A stretch of DNA of 64,000 bases. Source: Enterobacter chengduensis. Lineage in GTDB: Bacteria > Pseudomonadota > Gammaproteobacteria > Enterobacterales > Enterobacteriaceae. A program made the position numbers and the translations under genes. The notes beneath the pieces are model-generated. The model had not been told where the DNA came from, did no database searches, and saw nothing but the letters and a program-made list of their open reading frames with translations. Each line of letters begins with the position of its first letter. The stretch's first letter is position 1. Positions 1-12,324 of this stretch are shown in pieces. Location: the NCBI RefSeq assembly GCF_001984825.2, contig NZ_CP043318.1, positions 1,488,001 to 1,552,000 on the forward strand. The letters are read 5' to 3'.

Positions 1-65
1 GCCGCGCAAAGGGCCGTGGTCAGCGCCATGCGCTGCACAAAACGAGCAGAAAAAGTGGTCTTCAT
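1..65 (-). CDS. dacA: D-alanyl-D-alanine carboxypeptidase DacA (PBP5), N-terminal fragment
   Basis: Only the first 21 codons lie in the window. They run leftward from an ATG at 65 and read MKTTFSARFVQRMALTTALC, a typical signal-peptide start with a basic N-terminus and a hydrophobic stretch, closely resembling the PBP5 leader. PBP5 trims the terminal D-Ala from peptidoglycan pentapeptides in the periplasm. Position directly downstream of rlpA and the mrd genes, on the same strand, matches the enteric mrd-rlpA-dacA cluster. The rest is outside the window, so identity rests on the leader and synteny. Confidence 0.8.
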   Translation of the reverse strand, partial: MKTTFSARFVQRMALTTALCA

Positions 66-204
66 GGTCAGAACTACGACATCCGTGATGGAATTAAAAA
101 AAGTGCCTTACTATAGCAAATGCTATTCAGGCAGGCATCCGACTTTAAGCATGAGTTTGTGAATGTATTTTACACAAACTGACAATTCGGATACCGCCGG
201 TTAA

Positions 205-1311
205 TTATTTCGCAACAGCGATAAATGACTGAAGCTGAGCTTCATTCTGCAGCCGCTGCTGCAGGGACGCAGCCTGCGGTTTGCTGGCAAACGGCCCCAT
301 CTGAATGCGCCAGACCGCGCCGTTCTGCTCAACGCGTCCGGGTACGCCAAACTGCTGGCTCAGGCGCTGCTGATACTGTTTGGCCCGGGCCTGATCGCTC
401 ACTGCGCCTACCTGGACCACATAGCTGCCGCTGGCCGCTGCGGGTGCCGCCGCACTTGGCGTTGCTGCTGGCGCCGTTACGGGAGCGGACTGGGTCGCTG
501 GCGCAGCAACGGGCGCAGGGGCTGGCGCAGGCTCACTGCCTTCCAGCACGCCCGAGGCTAAGGTCGTCGGTGCGCCCAGAAAGCCGCTGCTCTTCACCGG
601 TGCGCCCGTTGAATCGTCGCTTTGCAGCGTGTCGTTGCTGATTGGGCGTATTTCTCCCCCAGGCTGAGCAGGCTCGGCTGGAGATGAAACGCTGCCCATT
701 CCGCCATCCAGATTTGGGCGATCGGGAAGGGCATAGGTCTGCTTCGCTACCGTCGTACACGCGGTACCCGGCCCGGAGAGCGAACCGTCCTGCGCCACGA
801 TAATCGGGTCAATGCGGACTTTGGTGTTGTTCGAGGTGTTCAGGCGATCGGCGGACGCGCGCGACAGGGAGATCACCCGGTCATTCCCGTAAGGGCCGCG
901 GTCGTTGATACGCACGACGATCATGCGGCCATTTGCCAGGTTGGTGATGCGGGCGTAGCTCGGGATCGGCAGCGTCGGGTGTGCCGCCGTCAGCTGCATG
1001 GGATCGAACGCCTCCCCGGAGGCCGTCAGGTTACTGCCTGGCTCGGCATCATAAATGGCGGCAAAGCCTGCCTGACTGAAACGGGAAGGGTCCTGAACAA
1101 TTTTATAGCTTTTGCCGTCGCGCTCGTAATCCTGATTGGCACTGGCATTCAGCGGTTCATAAACGGGATCGGCACCGCTGATTTCAACGATCGGGCCATT
1201 ACATACCGCAGGCTGCGGCGGCGCGACGGTTGCCTGTTGCTGACCATCATCACTTGTGCAGGCCGCAAGTAAACTTGCCGCAATGCAGATCCCCAGCCAC
1301 TGCTTACGCAT
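205..1311 (-). CDS. rlpA: Endolytic septal-ring lipoprotein RlpA
   Basis: 368 residues. A lipobox LLAAC puts the acylated cysteine at residue 18, so the mature protein should be an outer-membrane lipoprotein. A double-psi beta-barrel domain follows (about residues 75-165, with the RITNLANGRMIVVRINDRGP region), then a low-complexity Pro/Ala/Thr linker (about 205-290), then a C-terminal SPOR domain (about 295-368). SPOR domains bind denuded septal glycan. In Pseudomonas RlpA is a lytic transglycosylase; in E. coli its enzymatic role is unclear. It lies 16 bases after mrdB on the same strand, consistent with co-transcription in the elongation cluster. Confidence 0.96.
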   Translation of the reverse strand: MRKQWLGICIAASLLAACTSDDGQQQATVAPPQPAVCNGPIVEISGADPVYEPLNASANQDYERDGKSYKIVQDPSRFSQAGFAAIYDAEPGSNLTASGEAFDPMQLTAAHPTLPIPSYARITNLANGRMIVVRINDRGPYGNDRVISLSRASADRLNTSNNTKVRIDPIIVAQDGSLSGPGTACTTVAKQTYALPDRPNLDGGMGSVSSPAEPAQPGGEIRPISNDTLQSDDSTGAPVKSSGFLGAPTTLASGVLEGSEPAPAPAPVAAPATQSAPVTAPAATPSAAAPAAASGSYVVQVGAVSDQARAKQYQQRLSQQFGVPGRVEQNGAVWRIQMGPFASKPQAASLQQRLQNEAQLQSFIAVAK

Positions 1312-1327
1312 TCCGATCCCCTTATTT

Positions 1328-2440
1328 TTATACGCTTTTTGACAACATTTTTCTGTGGGTATGGATCGACATCACGATACCAAACCCGGCCATCAACACG
1401 ATCAGTGCCGAGCCTCCGTAACTCACCAGCGGCAGCGGTACGCCTACCACCGGCAGAATACCACTCACCATACCAATATTTACGAAGACATAAACGAATA
1501 AAATCAGCATCAACCCGCCCGCCATGACGCGACCAAAGGTGGTTTGCGCGCGCGCGGCAATCCACAATCCCCGCATGATCAGCAGGACGTACAGCGCCAG
1601 GAGTATCAGGATGCCCACCAGCCCCAGCTCTTCCGCCAGTACGGCAAAGATAAAGTCGGTGTGGCGTTCCGGTAAAAATTCCAGCTGCGACTGCGTGCCG
1701 TGCAGCCAGCCTTTACCGCGCAGGCCGCCGGAGCCAATCGCAATCTTGGACTGAATAATATGATAGCCCGCACCCAGCGGATCGGTTTCCGGATCGAGCA
1801 GCATCATGACGCGCTGGCGCTGGTAATCATGCATCAGGAAGAACCAGAGGATAGGGATGAACGCCGCAATCAGCACCACGGCGATACCAATCAGGCGCCA
1901 GCTCAGGCCCGACAGGAAGAGAACAAACAGGCCGGAGAGGGCGATAAGGATTGAGGTGCCAAGGTCAGGCTGCGCCGCAACCAGCAGCGTCGGCAGAAAA
2001 ATGAGCACCAGCGCGATGGCGGTATTTTTTAGCGACGGCGGGCAGACGTCGCGGTTGATAAAGCGTGCCACCATCAGTGGAACGGCGATTTTGGCAATCT
2101 CCGAGGGCTGGAAGCGGACAATACCCAGATCCAGCCAGCGCTGCGCCCCTTTTGAAATAGCGCCAAACGCATCTACCGCAACCAGCAAAATAATACAGAA
2201 GATGTAGAGGTAGGGTGCCCAGCCTTCGTAGACGCGCGGCGGAATTTGCGCCATCACCACCATAATGATCAGGCCCATCGCGATCTGGCCGATCTTACGC
2301 TCCATCATGCCGATGTCCTGGCCGCTGGCGCTCCAGATAACCAGGGCGCTGTAAACCAGCAGCGCCAGCAGGATCAGCAGCATGGCTGGGTCGATGTGGA
2401 TTTTGTCCCACAGCGATTTTTTATTTGGATTATCCGTCAT
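1328..2440 (-). CDS. mrdB: Peptidoglycan glycosyltransferase RodA (MrdB)
   Basis: 370-residue polytopic inner-membrane protein of the SEDS family (FtsW/RodA/SpoVE) with about ten hydrophobic segments. RodA polymerises glycan strands from lipid II in the elongasome and works with the transpeptidase PBP2. The family-typical segments PDLGTS and [14 protein letters not shown] are visible, as is the C-terminal [12 protein letters not shown] motif. Length equals the E. coli protein. Its start lies two bases after the mrdA stop, so the two partners are translationally adjacent. Confidence 0.97.
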   Translation of the reverse strand: MTDNPNKKSLWDKIHIDPAMLLILLALLVYSALVIWSASGQDIGMMERKIGQIAMGLIIMVVMAQIPPRVYEGWAPYLYIFCIILLVAVDAFGAISKGAQRWLDLGIVRFQPSEIAKIAVPLMVARFINRDVCPPSLKNTAIALVLIFLPTLLVAAQPDLGTSILIALSGLFVLFLSGLSWRLIGIAVVLIAAFIPILWFFLMHDYQRQRVMMLLDPETDPLGAGYHIIQSKIAIGSGGLRGKGWLHGTQSQLEFLPERHTDFIFAVLAEELGLVGILILLALYVLLIMRGLWIAARAQTTFGRVMAGGLMLILFVYVFVNIGMVSGILPVVGVPLPLVSYGGSALIVLMAGFGIVMSIHTHRKMLSKSV

Positions 2441-2442
2441 GA

Positions 2443-4344
2443 TTATTGGTCCTCCGCCGCGGCGGCGGCCGGGTTTTCAGCCGGCAGTTCGGTGTTGTTA
2501 TCACCCAGCATAATGTGGTCAAGGATCTGGCGCATGATGGTCCCGACCGCAGGCCCGGCACCGCCGTTCTCCAGAATCATCGCCACCGCGACCTGCGGGT
2601 TATCATAAGGGGCAAACGCCGTCATCAGCTTATGGTCACGCAGACGTTCGGCAATGCGGTGCGCGTTATAGGTTTCGTTGGCTTTCAGACCAAATACCTG
2701 CGCAGTACCGGATTTCGCGGCCACCTTGTACGGCGTACCGGCGAAGTACTTATGCGCGGTACCGTTCGGACGGTTTGCCACGCCGTACATACCGTCTTTC
2801 GCAATTTCCCAGAAGCCGGAGTGAATGTCACCCACTGGCGCCTCGTGCGGCTGGTTCCACGGCACTTTTTTGCCGTCTTCAACCGTGCTTTGCAGCAGAT
2901 GGGGCACTTTCACCACGCCGTCATTGATGAGGATCATCATGGCCTTGTTCATCTGCAGCGGCGTTGCCGTCCAGTAGCCCTGACCGATACCCACCGGAAT
3001 GGTGTCACCCTGGTACCACGGTTTCTTAAAGCGCTTCAGCTTCCATTCGCGCGTTGGCATGTTGCCAGAGCGTTCTTCTGAAAGATCGACGCCGGTGTAA
3101 TGCCCGTAGCCGAATTTACTCATCCACTCTGACAGGCGGTCGATACCCATATCATATGCCACCTGATAGAAGAAGGTATCCGCAGACTCCTCCAGCGATT
3201 TGGTGACGTTCAGATGACCGTGACCCCATTTTTTCCAGTCGCGGTAGCGCTTATCGGAGCCCGGCAGCTGCCACCATCCCGGGTCAAACAGGCTGGTATT
3301 ACGGTTGATGACGCCGGCACTCAGCGCAGAGACCGCCACGTACGGCTTAACCGTTGATGCCGGCGGGTAAACCCCTTGCGTCGCGCGGTTCACCAGCGGC
3401 GTGTTCGGGTCATTCAGCAGGCCGGAGTAGTCTTTACTGGAAATGCCGTCAACGAAGAGGTTCGGGTCATAGCTTGGCATAGACACCATGGCCAGGATGC
3501 CGCCGGTTCGAGGATCGGTGACCACCACCGCTGCACGGCTGCCCGCCAGCAGGGTTTCAATATACTGCTGCAGCTTAAGGTCGAGCGTCAGATAGACGTC
3601 ATGCCCTGCCTGAGGCGGCACTTCTTTCAGCTGGCGGATCACGCGGCCCCGGTTGTTAACCTCAACCTCTTCATAGCCCGTTTGCCCGTGCAGAACGTCT
3701 TCGTAGTAACGTTCGATCCCCAGCTTACCGATATCGTGCGTTGCCGCGTAGTTGGCCAGCTTGCCGTCTTTATCAAGGCGATCGACGTCTTTGTCGTTAA
3801 TCTTGGAGACGTAGCCAATGACATGCGTCAGCGCGGAGCCGTAGGGGTAGTAGCGACGCTTATATCCTTTTACTTCCACGCCGGGGAAGCGGTACTGGTT
3901 CACCGCAAAGCGGGCCACCTGAACTTCCGTCAGATTGGTTTTAACCGGAATGGAGGTAAAGCGGTGAGAGCGGGCGCGCTCTTTTTTGAAGGCGGCGATG
4001 TCGTCATCGTTAAGGTCGACAACGCTTTTCAGCGCTTCCAGCGTATCCTGAACATTATCGACCTTTTCCGGCATCATCTCGATTTGATAGATGGTGCGGT
4101 TTAACGCCAGCGGGGTGCCGTTACGATCGTAGATAATGCCGCGGCTGGGTGCGATGGGCACCAGCTTAATACGGTTTTCGTTTGAACGCGTCTGGTAGTC
4201 GGTGAAGCGGACAATTTGCAGATTATAAAGGTTGGCGATCAGCACGCCGGTAAGCAGCAAAATCCCGGTAAAGGCGACCAGCGCCCGGCGCACAAACAGC
4301 GCGGACTCAGCCGTATAGTCGCGAAAAGAATTCTGTAGTTTCAT
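2443..4344 (-). CDS. mrdA: Penicillin-binding protein 2 (elongation transpeptidase)
   Basis: 633 residues. One N-terminal transmembrane anchor (about residues 20-42) is followed by a pedestal/dimerisation domain and the transpeptidase domain. The three active-site motifs are present: STVK with the acylated serine near residue 330, SAD near 387, and KSGTAQ near 545. PBP2 cross-links side-wall peptidoglycan in rod-shaped growth and is the mecillinam target. It is first in the mrdA-mrdB-rlpA run and lies 28 bases after rlmH. Confidence 0.98.
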   Translation of the reverse strand: MKLQNSFRDYTAESALFVRRALVAFTGILLLTGVLIANLYNLQIVRFTDYQTRSNENRIKLVPIAPSRGIIYDRNGTPLALNRTIYQIEMMPEKVDNVQDTLEALKSVVDLNDDDIAAFKKERARSHRFTSIPVKTNLTEVQVARFAVNQYRFPGVEVKGYKRRYYPYGSALTHVIGYVSKINDKDVDRLDKDGKLANYAATHDIGKLGIERYYEDVLHGQTGYEEVEVNNRGRVIRQLKEVPPQAGHDVYLTLDLKLQQYIETLLAGSRAAVVVTDPRTGGILAMVSMPSYDPNLFVDGISSKDYSGLLNDPNTPLVNRATQGVYPPASTVKPYVAVSALSAGVINRNTSLFDPGWWQLPGSDKRYRDWKKWGHGHLNVTKSLEESADTFFYQVAYDMGIDRLSEWMSKFGYGHYTGVDLSEERSGNMPTREWKLKRFKKPWYQGDTIPVGIGQGYWTATPLQMNKAMMILINDGVVKVPHLLQSTVEDGKKVPWNQPHEAPVGDIHSGFWEIAKDGMYGVANRPNGTAHKYFAGTPYKVAAKSGTAQVFGLKANETYNAHRIAERLRDHKLMTAFAPYDNPQVAVAMILENGGAGPAVGTIMRQILDHIMLGDNNTELPAENPAAAAAEDQ

Positions 4345-4372
4345 CCGCTGCTTAATCTACCCTGGTCAGTCA

Positions 4373-4840
4373 TTACTCGCGGTGATAGGGGTGGTTGGTA
4401 GTAATGCTCCACGCGCGATACAGGCTTTCTGCCACCAGTACCCGAACGAGCGGGTGGGGAAGCGTCAGCGCGGAGAGGGACCAACTTTGTTCAGCCGCCG
4501 CTTTGCAGGCGGGGGATAACCCTTCTGGTCCGCCAATCAACAGACTGACGTCACGGCCATCCTGCTTCCAGCGCTCCAGTTCGTGCGCCAGCTGCGGCGT
4601 ATCCCAGGGTTTTCCTGGAATATCGAGGGTGACGATGCGGTTTTTGCCTGCGGCAGCCAGCATCAGCTCGCCCTCTTTATCGAGAATACGTTTGATATCC
4701 GCGTTCTTGCCGCGCTTTCCGGCGGGAATTTCCACCAGCTCGAACGGCATGTCTTTTGGAAAACGACGCAGATATTCAGTAAAACCGGTTTGTACCCAGT
4801 CCGGCATTTTGGTGCCGACGGCGACCAGCTGCAACTTCAC
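4373..4840 (-). CDS. rlmH: 23S rRNA pseudouridine-1915 N3-methyltransferase RlmH
   Basis: 155 residues, the normal length for RlmH, a small SPOUT-class methyltransferase that uses S-adenosylmethionine to methylate pseudouridine 1915 in helix 69 on assembled 70S ribosomes. The trefoil-knot SAM-binding segment [12 protein letters not shown] and the C-terminal [18 protein letters not shown] are recognisable. It starts three bases after the rsfS stop; this pairing of two ribosome-related genes is conserved in enterics. Confidence 0.97.
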   Translation of the reverse strand: MKLQLVAVGTKMPDWVQTGFTEYLRRFPKDMPFELVEIPAGKRGKNADIKRILDKEGELMLAAAGKNRIVTLDIPGKPWDTPQLAHELERWKQDGRDVSLLIGGPEGLSPACKAAAEQSWSLSALTLPHPLVRVLVAESLYRAWSITTNHPYHRE

Positions 4841-4843
4841 GCA

Positions 4844-5430
<587 letters not shown>

Positions 5431-6087
5431 CTATTCATCTGCGCTTTTCTGATACAAACCGTGACTGTGGATATAGGCCAGCACGGCGGCCGGCAGCAGA
5501 TCGTCACATTCCAGACCCTGCTGTAAACGCTCGCGAATGAGGGTCGCAGAGATATCAAACCACGGCGTTTCCGCCAGATAGATCTTCCCGGCAGGCTGAC
5601 TGTGAAGATCTTCAACGTTATCGGTGAGATGGTCTTCCAGCCACTGCTGATACTGCGCTTCGCGCATGGTCAGCGGATAGCCGGGACGGCGGCAGACGAG
5701 CAGATGGCTGTTCTCAAGAATGGTTTCATATTTATGCCACGTGGGGAAGTTCAGCAGGGAGTCCTGACCGATGATAAAAGCCAGCGGCTGGTCTGGTCCC
5801 TGTTCGGCTCGCCACTCCTGAAGCGTCTGCGAGGTCCATGAGGGCGTGTCGCGACGCAGCTCACGCTCGTCCAGCCGGAAAAGCGGCTTATCGGCGATGG
5901 CCAGGGCGAGCATCTCTTTTCGCTGTTCGCTGGTCGCCTCGGGCTGCGGGCGGTGGGGCGGGACATTATTGGGCATGATGGTGACGCGCTGAAGGCCAAT
6001 CAGATTTGCCAGAATTTCAACCGGCTTCAGATGCCCGTAGTGTACCGGGTCGAAGGTGCCGCCATACAGGGCCTGTAAAGAGTGCAT
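5431..6087 (-). CDS. nadD: Nicotinate-nucleotide adenylyltransferase NadD
   Basis: 218 residues from the ATG at 6087 ([20 protein letters not shown]); ATG 6096 and TTG 6099 in the same frame are alternatives. It adenylates nicotinate mononucleotide to deamido-NAD in NAD synthesis. The nucleotidyltransferase signature [12 protein letters not shown] with its HxGH motif sits at the N-terminus, and [10 protein letters not shown] (the ISSTxxR-like motif) lies near residue 180. The chosen start falls just after the holA stop, so translation is likely coupled. The C-terminus is a few residues longer than in E. coli (ends KSADE). Confidence 0.96.
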   Translation of the reverse strand: MHSLQALYGGTFDPVHYGHLKPVEILANLIGLQRVTIMPNNVPPHRPQPEATSEQRKEMLALAIADKPLFRLDERELRRDTPSWTSQTLQEWRAEQGPDQPLAFIIGQDSLLNFPTWHKYETILENSHLLVCRRPGYPLTMREAQYQQWLEDHLTDNVEDLHSQPAGKIYLAETPWFDISATLIRERLQQGLECDDLLPAAVLAYIHSHGLYQKSADE

Positions 6088-6088
6088 A

Positions 6089-7123
6089 CTATCCATCAAT
6101 AAAAACGTCTGCCAGCGCCTTGTGGCAGAGCAGCAGTGAAAGGCTTTCCAGTTCCGCCCAGACCGACTGGCCGTAATCTTGCTTTAGCGTGAGCTCAGCG
6201 CGCATCAGAAGCTGTACCGCCTGACGAAGCTGTTCATGACTCAGGCGGTTGACGGCCTCGGTGGTCATTGCGCGGCGGTTTTGCCACACGCGGTGTTTAT
6301 CAAACAGCGAACGCAGCGGCGTATGGGCAGACTGACGCTTGAGCGTAATCAGCAGCAGTAATTCGCGCTGCAGCGTGCGCAGCAGAATAACGGGTTCGCT
6401 GCCTTCAAGACGCAGTTGCTGCAGAATATGCAGGGCGCGTTTGCTTTTTGCCGACAGCAGCGCGTCCACCCAGTGGAACGGCGTGAAGTGCGCCGCGTCG
6501 TTAACGGCCTGCTCGACGCGCGGCAAGGTCAGCTTGCCGTCCGGCCAGAGCAGTGAGAGTCTGTCCAGCGCCTGCGCCAGGGCCAACAGGTTACCTTCAT
6601 AGCAGTAGCAGAGCAGCTGATTCGCCGCGTCATCCAGCTGAAGGTTGTGCTGCTTCGCTCTCGCGGCTACCCATTTAGGCAGATGCGCCTGCTCGGGCGT
6701 CTGACAGGTGACCAGCACCGCGTGCGTCGCGAGCTGGGTAAACCACGCCGCGTTTTCCTGTGCTTTGGTGAGCTTGTTGCCACGCACGATTAACAGCAGA
6801 TCGCTGTGCAGCAGGCTGACCAGCGTGGCGAGCTGCTCATTCATCGCCGCGTTAGGACCGTTATCCGGCAGCAGGATCTGAATCGTCTGGCGCGATGCGA
6901 ACAGGCTCATCGCCTGACAAAGCGAGAAGAGGGCGTTCCAGTCGGTGTTGTTGTCCAGCTGGACGGTGTGGTGTTCATCGAAGCCCTGCGCGGCGGCGGC
7001 GTGCCGCACGGCATCAAGGCTTTCCTGAAGCAATAGCGGATCGTTTCCAAGAAGCAGATACGCCGCGCGCAGCCCTTCATTGAGCTGCGCGCGGAGTTGT
7101 TCAGGATACAGCCTGATCATCAT
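6089..7123 (-). CDS. holA: DNA polymerase III delta subunit HolA
   Basis: 344 residues. HolA is the delta 'wrench' of the clamp loader and opens the beta clamp during loading at primer termini. The start [13 protein letters not shown] and the segment [20 protein letters not shown] match the enteric protein; its AAA-like fold lacks a functional P-loop, as is usual. The start codon overlaps the lptE stop by four bases (ATGA), indicating coupled translation in leuS-lptE-holA-nadD. Confidence 0.96.
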   Translation of the reverse strand: MMIRLYPEQLRAQLNEGLRAAYLLLGNDPLLLQESLDAVRHAAAAQGFDEHHTVQLDNNTDWNALFSLCQAMSLFASRQTIQILLPDNGPNAAMNEQLATLVSLLHSDLLLIVRGNKLTKAQENAAWFTQLATHAVLVTCQTPEQAHLPKWVAARAKQHNLQLDDAANQLLCYCYEGNLLALAQALDRLSLLWPDGKLTLPRVEQAVNDAAHFTPFHWVDALLSAKSKRALHILQQLRLEGSEPVILLRTLQRELLLLITLKRQSAHTPLRSLFDKHRVWQNRRAMTTEAVNRLSHEQLRQAVQLLMRAELTLKQDYGQSVWAELESLSLLLCHKALADVFIDG

Positions 7124-7689
7124 TTACCCAAAGAGGTAGCTGCAGGAAGCGTGCCAGCAACCGGTTTTTCAACAATGTCAGATCCTTGTTTGGTTGATGC
7201 TGCAATACTTGGTAGCTTGCGGATCAGCTGTTCCGCTGCCTTGTCGTACATTTCGTTGATGATAATCTGCTGTTCGGCATCTTTCGCCAGCGCCGTCTGC
7301 GGGTTATCGAAGAACGAACGGTACACTTTCGTGCTGATCGGATAGATGTCTTTACCCGGGATCAGAACGGCTGCGTTGACCGTCATTACCATCTGGTATT
7401 CTGCGGTACGACCGTCCTGGAAGATAGATGCTGTATCTTTGCCGAGAGACATCCCCAGGAGACGCAGAGACGGTACATCCTGGCGCAGCGTATCTTTTTC
7501 AATCAACTCAACGCCGTTAAGACGCAGCTGATTGCGAACTGCACGGCTGAGTGGACCATTCGGATCGGATGAGTCGAAAATCATCGTTTTCATCTCAGCA
7601 GGTATCGCCGTGGTATTGCGTAGGTGCCAGCCACAGCCAGCGGTGACAAGCACCGCCAGAGATAAGAGTATTGTTGCCAGTTGTCGCAC
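7120..7689 (-). CDS. lptE: LPS-assembly lipoprotein LptE (RlpB)
   Basis: 189 residues with a signal peptide ending in a lipobox VTAGC (cysteine 19), so an outer-membrane lipoprotein. LptE plugs the LptD barrel and helps insert lipopolysaccharide into the outer leaflet. The [17 protein letters not shown] region after the cysteine is typical. It starts 14 bases after the leuS stop and overlaps holA by four bases. Confidence 0.96.
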   Translation of the reverse strand: MRQLATILLSLAVLVTAGCGWHLRNTTAIPAEMKTMIFDSSDPNGPLSRAVRNQLRLNGVELIEKDTLRQDVPSLRLLGMSLGKDTASIFQDGRTAEYQMVMTVNAAVLIPGKDIYPISTKVYRSFFDNPQTALAKDAEQQIIINEMYDKAAEQLIRKLPSIAASTKQGSDIVEKPVAGTLPAATSLGK

Positions 7690-7703
7690 GTTTCCTCCCG
7701 CGC

Positions 7704-10286
7704 TTAGCCAACGACCAGATTGAGCAGTTTGCCCGGTACGTAGATTGCTTTACGTACGGTAACGCCCTCAAGATATTTTGCGACCAGAGGCTCCTGGCCT
7801 GCGCGCTCGCGAACCTGTTCTTCGGTTGCATCGATCGCCACGGTAATTTTACCGCGAACTTTGCCGTTTACCTGCACCACAACCAGCGTGGTGTTTTCCA
7901 CCATCGCGGCTTCGTCAGCCTGCGGCCACGGCGCATTGTCGATATCGCCTTCGCCTTTCAGCTCCTGCCACAGGGTAAAGCTCACGTGCGGCGTGAACGG
8001 GTTCAGCATGCGAACAACGGCCAGCAGAGCTTCACGCATTAAGGCACGATCCTGCTCGCCGTCCTGCGGGGCTTTCGCCAGCTTGTTCATCAGTTCCATA
8101 ATAGCCGCAATTGCGGTATTGAAGGTCTGACGACGACCAATATCATCGGTCACTTTCGCGATCGTTTTATGAACATCGCGACGCAGCGCCTGCTGATCTT
8201 CCGTCAGCGCAGCGGCGTTCAGCGCCGGAGCATCGCCCTGGGCGGTATGTTCGTAAACCAGTTTCCAGACGCGTTTCAGGAAGCGGTTCGCGCCTTCAAC
8301 ACCGGATTCCTGCCACTCAAGGGTCATATCCGCCGGAGAGGCAAACATCATGAACAGACGCACGGTATCAGCACCGTAGCGCTCAACCATCACCTGCGGG
8401 TCGATACCGTTGTTTTTCGACTTGGACATCTTGCTCATGCCGGTGTAGACCAGTTCATGACCTTCGGCGTCTGTCGCCTTAACAATACGGCCCTTCTCGT
8501 CGCGCTCGACAATCGCATCAACCGGAGAAACCCAGTTACGCTCGCCGTTCGCGCCAACGTAGTAGAAGGCATCCGCAAGCACCATGCCCTGACACAGCAG
8601 CTGTTTTGCGGGCTCGTCAGAGTTCACCATGCCCGCATCGCGCATCAGTTTATGGAAGAAGCGGAAGTAGAGCAGGTGCATGATGGCGTGTTCGATGCCG
8701 CCGATATAGATGTCTACCGGCAGCCAGTAGTTTGCCGCATCGGAATCCAGCATACCGTCCTGATACTGCGGGCAGGTGTAGCGCGCATAGTACCAGGATG
8801 ATTCCATAAAGGTGTCAAAGGTGTCGGTTTCACGCAGCGCAGGCTGACCGTTAACGGTGGTTTTTGCCCACTCAGGATCGGCTTTGATCGGGCTGGTGAT
8901 ACCGTCCATGACCACGTCTTCCGGCAGGATCACCGGCAGCTGATCTTCCGGCGTTGGCATCACGGTGCCATCTTCCAGCGTCACCATTGGAATTGGCGCA
9001 CCCCAGTAACGCTGACGGGACACGCCCCAGTCGCGCAGACGGAAGTTAACTTTACGCTCGCCCACGCCCAGAGACGCCAGCTTATCGGCGATGGCGTTGA
9101 AGCCCTCTTCGAAGCTCAGGCCGCTGAATTCACCGGAGTTGAACAGGGTGCCTTTTTCAGTCAGCGCCTGCTCAGACAGGTCTGGTTCAGAACCGTCAGC
9201 CGCCAGGATAACCGGTTTAATGGTCAGGCCATATTTGGTGGCAAATTCGTAGTCGCGCTGGTCGTGACCCGGAACGGCCATCACGGCGCCTGTGCCGTAC
9301 TCCATCAGTACGAAGTTGGCGGCCCAAACGGGGATTGCTTCGCCCGTCAGCGGGTGAATGGCTTTAAAGCCGGTATCAACCCCTTTTTTCTCCATCGTCG
9401 CCATATCGGCTTCGGCCACTTTGGTGTTGCGACACTCGTCGATGAAGGAAGCCAGTTCCGGATTGTTCTCCGCCGCTTTCTGCGCCAGCGGGTGACCTGC
9501 GGCCACCGCCAGGTAGGTCGCGCCCATGAAGGTGTCCGGACGGGTAGTGTAGACGGTCAGGGTCTGGTCGTGGTTCTCAACGTTGAAGGTAATTTCTACG
9601 CCTTCAGAACGGCCGATCCAGTTGCGCTGCATGGTCTTAACGGTATCTGGCCAGTGGTCCAGCTTATCCAGATCGTTCAGCAGCTCGTCCGCGTAAGCGG
9701 TGATTTTGATAAACCACTGTGGGATCTCTTTACGCTCAACTTTGGTGTCGCAGCGCCAGCAGCAGCCATCGATAACCTGTTCGTTCGCGAGAACGGTCTG
9801 GTCATTCGGACACCAGTTAACGGCAGAGGTCTTCTTGTACACCAGGCCTTTTTTGTACAGCTCGGTGAAGAATTTCTGTTCCCAGCGGTAGTATTCCGGG
9901 GTACAGGTTGCCAGCTCGCGGCTCCAGTCATAGCCAAAGCCCAGCATTTTGAGCTGGTTTTTCATGTACGCAATGTTGTCGTACGTCCACGGCGCCGGAG
10001 CCGTATTGTTTTTGACCGCAGCACCTTCTGCAGGCAGACCAAACGCGTCCCAGCCGATAGGCTGCAGCACGTTTTTGCCCAGCATGCGCTGGTAGCGCGC
10101 AATCACATCACCGATGGTGTAGTTGCGCACGTGGCCCATGTGTAGTCGACCAGAAGGATAGGGAAGCATCGACAGGCAGTAATACTTCTCTTTGCTCTCG
10201 TCTTCGGTTACTTCAAACGTGCGCTTCTCGTCCCAGTGTTGCTGGACTTTTGATTCTATCTCTTCCGGGCGGTATTGCTCTTGCAT
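7704..10286 (-). CDS. leuS: Leucyl-tRNA synthetase
   Basis: 860 residues from the ATG at 10286 ([18 protein letters not shown]). The frame is open for another 25 codons, but that extension is not family sequence. It charges tRNA-Leu with leucine. Class I signatures are present: HMGH near residue 49 and MSKSK near 620. The CP1 editing domain (about 225-415) contains the threonine-rich TTRPDT region. It is first in the minus-strand leuS-lptE-holA-nadD operon and diverges from ybeL. Confidence 0.97.
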   Translation of the reverse strand: MQEQYRPEEIESKVQQHWDEKRTFEVTEDESKEKYYCLSMLPYPSGRLHMGHVRNYTIGDVIARYQRMLGKNVLQPIGWDAFGLPAEGAAVKNNTAPAPWTYDNIAYMKNQLKMLGFGYDWSRELATCTPEYYRWEQKFFTELYKKGLVYKKTSAVNWCPNDQTVLANEQVIDGCCWRCDTKVERKEIPQWFIKITAYADELLNDLDKLDHWPDTVKTMQRNWIGRSEGVEITFNVENHDQTLTVYTTRPDTFMGATYLAVAAGHPLAQKAAENNPELASFIDECRNTKVAEADMATMEKKGVDTGFKAIHPLTGEAIPVWAANFVLMEYGTGAVMAVPGHDQRDYEFATKYGLTIKPVILAADGSEPDLSEQALTEKGTLFNSGEFSGLSFEEGFNAIADKLASLGVGERKVNFRLRDWGVSRQRYWGAPIPMVTLEDGTVMPTPEDQLPVILPEDVVMDGITSPIKADPEWAKTTVNGQPALRETDTFDTFMESSWYYARYTCPQYQDGMLDSDAANYWLPVDIYIGGIEHAIMHLLYFRFFHKLMRDAGMVNSDEPAKQLLCQGMVLADAFYYVGANGERNWVSPVDAIVERDEKGRIVKATDAEGHELVYTGMSKMSKSKNNGIDPQVMVERYGADTVRLFMMFASPADMTLEWQESGVEGANRFLKRVWKLVYEHTAQGDAPALNAAALTEDQQALRRDVHKTIAKVTDDIGRRQTFNTAIAAIMELMNKLAKAPQDGEQDRALMREALLAVVRMLNPFTPHVSFTLWQELKGEGDIDNAPWPQADEAAMVENTTLVVVQVNGKVRGKITVAIDATEEQVRERAGQEPLVAKYLEGVTVRKAIYVPGKLLNLVVG

Positions 10287-10497
10287 GGCAGCCAGTGGTC
10301 CTGTTTTCAATACAGCTACAAATGTAGCCAATGGATGTGGTAATTCAGATCCGCATAGCATAGCCCAAACGCCCGCGTCAAAACAGCCTTTCGCACAAAT
10401 GCGCTTTGCAGGAATTTACCGGGTCTGTGCTTCACCTGACAAAGCGGCGATGAAATAAGGTCTATTATTAGAAATAGTTACTGACCCGGGAGGCAAA

Positions 10498-10983
10498 ATG
10501 ATGAACAAGGTTGCTCAATTTTACCGTGAACTGGTGGCGACACTGACGGAGCGGCTGCGTAACGGCGAGCGTGATATTGATGCGCTGGTGGAGCAAGCGC
10601 GGGCCCGCGTGACGCAAACGGGTGAGTTAACGCGAACCGAAGTGGAAGAGGTGACGCGCGCCGTGCGTCGCGATCTGGAAGAGTTCGCGCGTAGTTACCA
10701 GGAGAGTCAGGAGGAGGTCACGGACAGCGTTTTCATGCGGGTGATTAAAGAGAGCCTGTGGCAGGAACTCGCCGATATCACGGATAAAACGCAGCTGGAG
10801 TGGCGCGAGGTCTTTCAGGATTTGAACCATCACGGCGTGTACCACAGCGGCGAGGTGGTCGGGCTAGGAAATCTGGTGTGTGAAAAATGCCATCACCATA
10901 TTGCGGTGTACACACCGGATGTCCTGCCGCTGTGTCCTAAATGCGGGCACGATCAGTTCCAGCGTCGGCCGTTTGAGCCCTAA
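10498..10983 (+). CDS. ybeL: Zinc-ribbon protein YbeL (DUF1451 family), function unknown
   Basis: 161 residues; ATG at 10498 follows an AGGAG-like site (gggaggc), with a second ATG at 10501. The N-terminal two thirds are charged and probably helical. The C-terminus carries two CxxC pairs (VCEKCHHH about residue 128 and LCPKCGHD about 149) that should form one zinc ribbon. The E. coli homologue is nearly identical over GLGNLVCEKC; its role is not established. It diverges from leuS and converges on rihA across the IS110 insertion. Confidence 0.93.
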   Translation: MMNKVAQFYRELVATLTERLRNGERDIDALVEQARARVTQTGELTRTEVEEVTRAVRRDLEEFARSYQESQEEVTDSVFMRVIKESLWQELADITDKTQLEWREVFQDLNHHGVYHSGEVVGLGNLVCEKCHHHIAVYTPDVLPLCPKCGHDQFQRRPFEP

Positions 10984-10991
10984 ATAAAAGC

Positions 10992-11017
10992 AAAACGGCA
11001 ACTACGTTGCCGTTTTT
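10992..11017. terminator. Bidirectional terminator after ybeL, unit 1
   Basis: An 11-bp perfect stem, AAAACGGCAAC paired with GTTGCCGTTTT around a three-base loop, has A-rich and T-rich flanks and so can act on both strands. It begins nine bases after the ybeL stop. Unit 1 of a 93-base tandem duplication. Confidence 0.85.
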
Positions 11018-11027
11018 GGTGTCTGCG

Positions 11028-11073
11028 CCCTCTCCCCGTGGGAGAGGGTTGGGGTGAGGGCATCAGGCCGCAC
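11028..11073 (+). repeat. CCCTCTCCC...GGGCATCAGG intergenic repeat, copy A (intact)
   Basis: An imperfect palindromic repeat: CCCTCTCCC and GGGAGAGGG form a hairpin, followed by GGGGTGAGGGCATCAGGCC. Similar copies lie at 23923, 42327 (inverted) and 60803, always beyond the 3' end of a gene. This copy contains the complete CCTGATGCC-CT-CACCCC site (read on the minus strand) that the IS110 element's guide loop matches. Confidence 0.85.
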
Positions 11074-11084
11074 GTGGTAAAAGC

Positions 11085-11110
11085 AAAACGGCAACCACGT
11101 TGCCGTTTTT
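11085..11110. terminator. Bidirectional terminator, unit 2
   Basis: Second copy of the AAAACGGCAAC / GTTGCCGTTTT stem with loop CAC, followed by TTTTT on the plus strand. It separates ybeL read-through from the IS110 transposase, which ends just to its right on the other strand. Confidence 0.82.
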
Positions 11111-11151
11111 AGCGTCTGCGCCCTCTCCCTGTGGGTGAGCAGCTGTGTTTA

Positions 11152-11158
11152 AAGTCAA
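11152..11158 (-). promoter_or_regulatory. -35 half of a junction promoter at the IS110 right end
   Basis: TTGACT on the minus strand. When the right end is joined to the left end across the CT core, it sits exactly 17 bases before TATGTT at the left end (12302-12297), forming a sigma70-like promoter that would drive the bridge RNA and transposase from the excised circle. In the integrated state the sequence 17 bases before TATGTT is TATAGT, not a -35 box. Confidence 0.6.
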
Positions 11159-11168
11159 CAGCTGACGA

Positions 11169-12290
<1,122 letters not shown>

Positions 12291-12307
12291 GTGACTTTAA
12301 ACATACA

Positions 12308-12324
12308 AGGGCATCAGGCCGCAC
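12308..12324 (+). repeat. Right half of the IS110-split intergenic repeat (copy B)
   Basis: AGGGCATCAGGCCGCAC continues the repeat broken at 11139. It overlaps the 3' end of rihA: the TGA stop (12316-12314 on the minus strand) lies inside CCTGATGCC. Confidence 0.85.

Larger units (their letters stand above)
10985..11139. repeat. Tandem duplication of a terminator-plus-repeat unit (93-base period), second unit split by IS110
   Basis: The segment starting TAAAAGCAAAACGGCAAC at 10985 recurs at 11078. Each unit is a terminator stem followed 11 bases later by the CCCTCTCCC repeat. The first unit is complete to GGCCGCAC at 11073. The second runs to the IS110 core at 11138-11139 and resumes at 12308 with GGGCATCAGGCCGCAC. 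It also lacks about 12 bases of the repeat hairpin compared with other copies. Confidence 0.85.
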
